Shown in pieces: positions 62,850 to 64,000 of a stretch of DNA of 64,000 nt. The DNA is from Lucinisca nassula (Eukaryota; Mollusca; Bivalvia; Lucinida; Lucinidae). Under the pieces are notes generated by a model. It saw nothing but the letters and a program-made list of their open reading frames with translations. It did no database searches and had not been told where the DNA came from. Numbering within the stretch: the first letter of the stretch is position 1; each line of letters starts with the position of its first letter. The stretch lies in the NCBI GenBank assembly GCA_963580285.1, contig OY757011.1, positions 97,950,678 through 98,014,677 of the forward strand. The letters run 5' to 3'. A program made the position numbers and the translations under genes.

Positions 62850-63260
62850 AGGGCCCCACAATGACCATATCTATATTGCTTTTGTCCTTGTTTTTCTCAA
62901 GCCATAACCAAAAAACCTACCCACGATCATATCTTCAGAAGTATACCTTACTCTCATGAAACACACATACTAACCATTATAAGACCTACATTTTGACAAA
63001 GGGCCATAGCTGTATATTGTTTTTGTCCATGTGTTTGTCATGCCTTAACCAAAAACTTGACCAAGGTCATAACTTCAGAAGTATTTGTCCTACACTCATG
63101 AAACTTCGCACACATATTTACCATCACAAGACCTACATTCTGCCTTAACCAAAAAGTCTAATGTCTGTCATAACTTCAAAAGTATTTCCCTTTCTTTCAT
63201 GAAATTTCATACAAATACTTACCATCATCACAAAAACTTGTACCATACTTCTTTGACAGC
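62850..63260 (+). repeat. Imperfect ~125-bp repeats with CATAACTTCAGAAG
   Basis: TCATATCTTCAGAAGTATAC, TCATAACTTCAGAAGTATTT and TCATAACTTCAAAAGTATTT recur at about 62928, 63069 and 63169, each followed by CATGAAAC/T. Confidence 0.45.
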
Positions 63261-64000
63261 TTTATCTGGGGCCCTTTCTGATGCGGTCATTGATCTAGTT
63301 TTAAGGTTTTGGCCGCCAAATAAAAACAAATAACCCTTTTATAGATCATATTTAACGCCACTACAGCTGGTGTCTGGGAATGTGTGGCGGCTGTAAAAAG
63401 TATCCCTGCCCTACATCATAGTGTAGTTTATATTTTCTTGTCCTTTGGGGTCATTGATTCCATTGTGGAATTTTGAAAATATTTGAGGGTCACTGATGAG
63501 GCCTAATTGGCCGAAACTAGCTAGTCTGGTGTTTTCTTTGCTTCCGAAGGATAACCCTTTTATAGAACATATTTCTGGAAACATTTTGTTTCGGCTAACT
63601 TAGCTTATAGATCCTGTCAAGCTGAAACTTGATATATAATTAGACCATGATGTGGAGCAGCATATATTGTTTATAGGTTACCATCCACCAAATATTTACA
63701 GAGTTATTCCCTTTAAAGTTTGACCACAATGTGGAGCAGCGCATATTGTTTCTAGGTTATGGTCCTCCAAAAATGAATTGAGGTATTCTCTTTGAACCTT
63801 TCTGTACACATAATGGTTGTTGCTAACTTCTCCTTCAAGTAACATGTAACATATGATCTAGAAAAAACCTTGATATTTAGTTTGACTATGATCATGTAGC
63901 AGCACTTGTTATTTAGAGCAGTTCATATTGTTTCAAGGCTGCAGTCCAACAAATATTAACTTGCCATGGGCATATAATGCCCCGCTTGTGGAGCTCTTGC

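Larger units (their letters stand above)
62212..64000 (+). mobile_element. Tandem-core element, GGCATATA family, reaching the window edge
   Basis: Units with TCATCCAATCAAGCTGAAAC and TTTACAGAG.TATGCCCCT. Ends GGGCATATAATGCCCC, then GAGCTCTTGC at the last base shown. A SINE (62429-62570) and an unrelated repeat (about 62850-63260) interrupt it. Confidence 0.55.

Noticed and set aside
63085..63333. 82-codon frame at 63085 as a host exon
   Set aside because: No good acceptor or donor borders it, and it spans the repeat at 62850-63260.

Overview
The window reads as intronic and intergenic DNA of a repeat-rich animal, most likely a bivalve mollusc. It has GT/AG-bounded coding exons separated by kilobase introns. 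It also holds tRNA-derived SINEs, foldback MITEs, 'pearl'-like elements with 160-180 bp core repeats, a Helentron, a CR1/L2-type LINE and a DIRS-like remnant. No prokaryotic feature, CRISPR array or rRNA was seen. The species cannot be fixed from sequence alone.

Host gene: twelve internal exons on the + strand (1924-2132 through 61998) encode about 677 residues of one protein. Reading frame is continuous across every junction. Start and stop lie outside the window. The protein has about ten N-glycosylation sequons, paired Cys and no membrane segment here, so this part is probably extracellular or lumenal. Exons with phases 0-0, 0-2, 2-1 and 1-0 recur as a cassette, so the region grew by exon-cassette duplication. 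Resemblance to ABCA-transporter extracellular domains is weak and tentative.

1-24 kb: introns packed with short foldback elements. About 21 copies of a ~68-bp palindrome occur in at least six element types with different flanks, four of them TTAA-CCC...GGG-TTAA (piggyBac-like). There are also double-hairpin MITEs, a TTAA-GGGG MITE, pogo-type MITEs with TA duplications, a Tigger-like deletion derivative and several SINEs.

20.6-56.4 kb: one 35.9-kb intron. It holds nested tandem-core elements (24-26 kb), a 1.2-kb duplicated block (26.5 and 28.6 kb), a DIRS-like remnant (30.6-31.9 kb, minus), more tandem-core elements (32-37.7 kb), a large Helentron (39.8-48.5 kb, plus) and a LINE (53.2-56.4 kb, minus) that ends tens of bases from the next splice acceptor.

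56.4-64 kb: three more host exons among further tandem-core elements and SINE pieces.

The Helentron is the most notable gene. It has a protease-like N-terminal domain, a 21-residue repeat array, a Cys-rich DUF6570-like region, HUH Rep, PIF1 helicase and a C-terminal endonuclease. It is broken by exactly three visible lesions: a hAT-like MITE, a SINE and a 1-nt shift. Around it, several tandem-core families share its class's terminal design (a 5' sequence repeated inverted near the 3' end, then a small hairpin and usually a CTTGT-like tail). They look like its non-autonomous partners.
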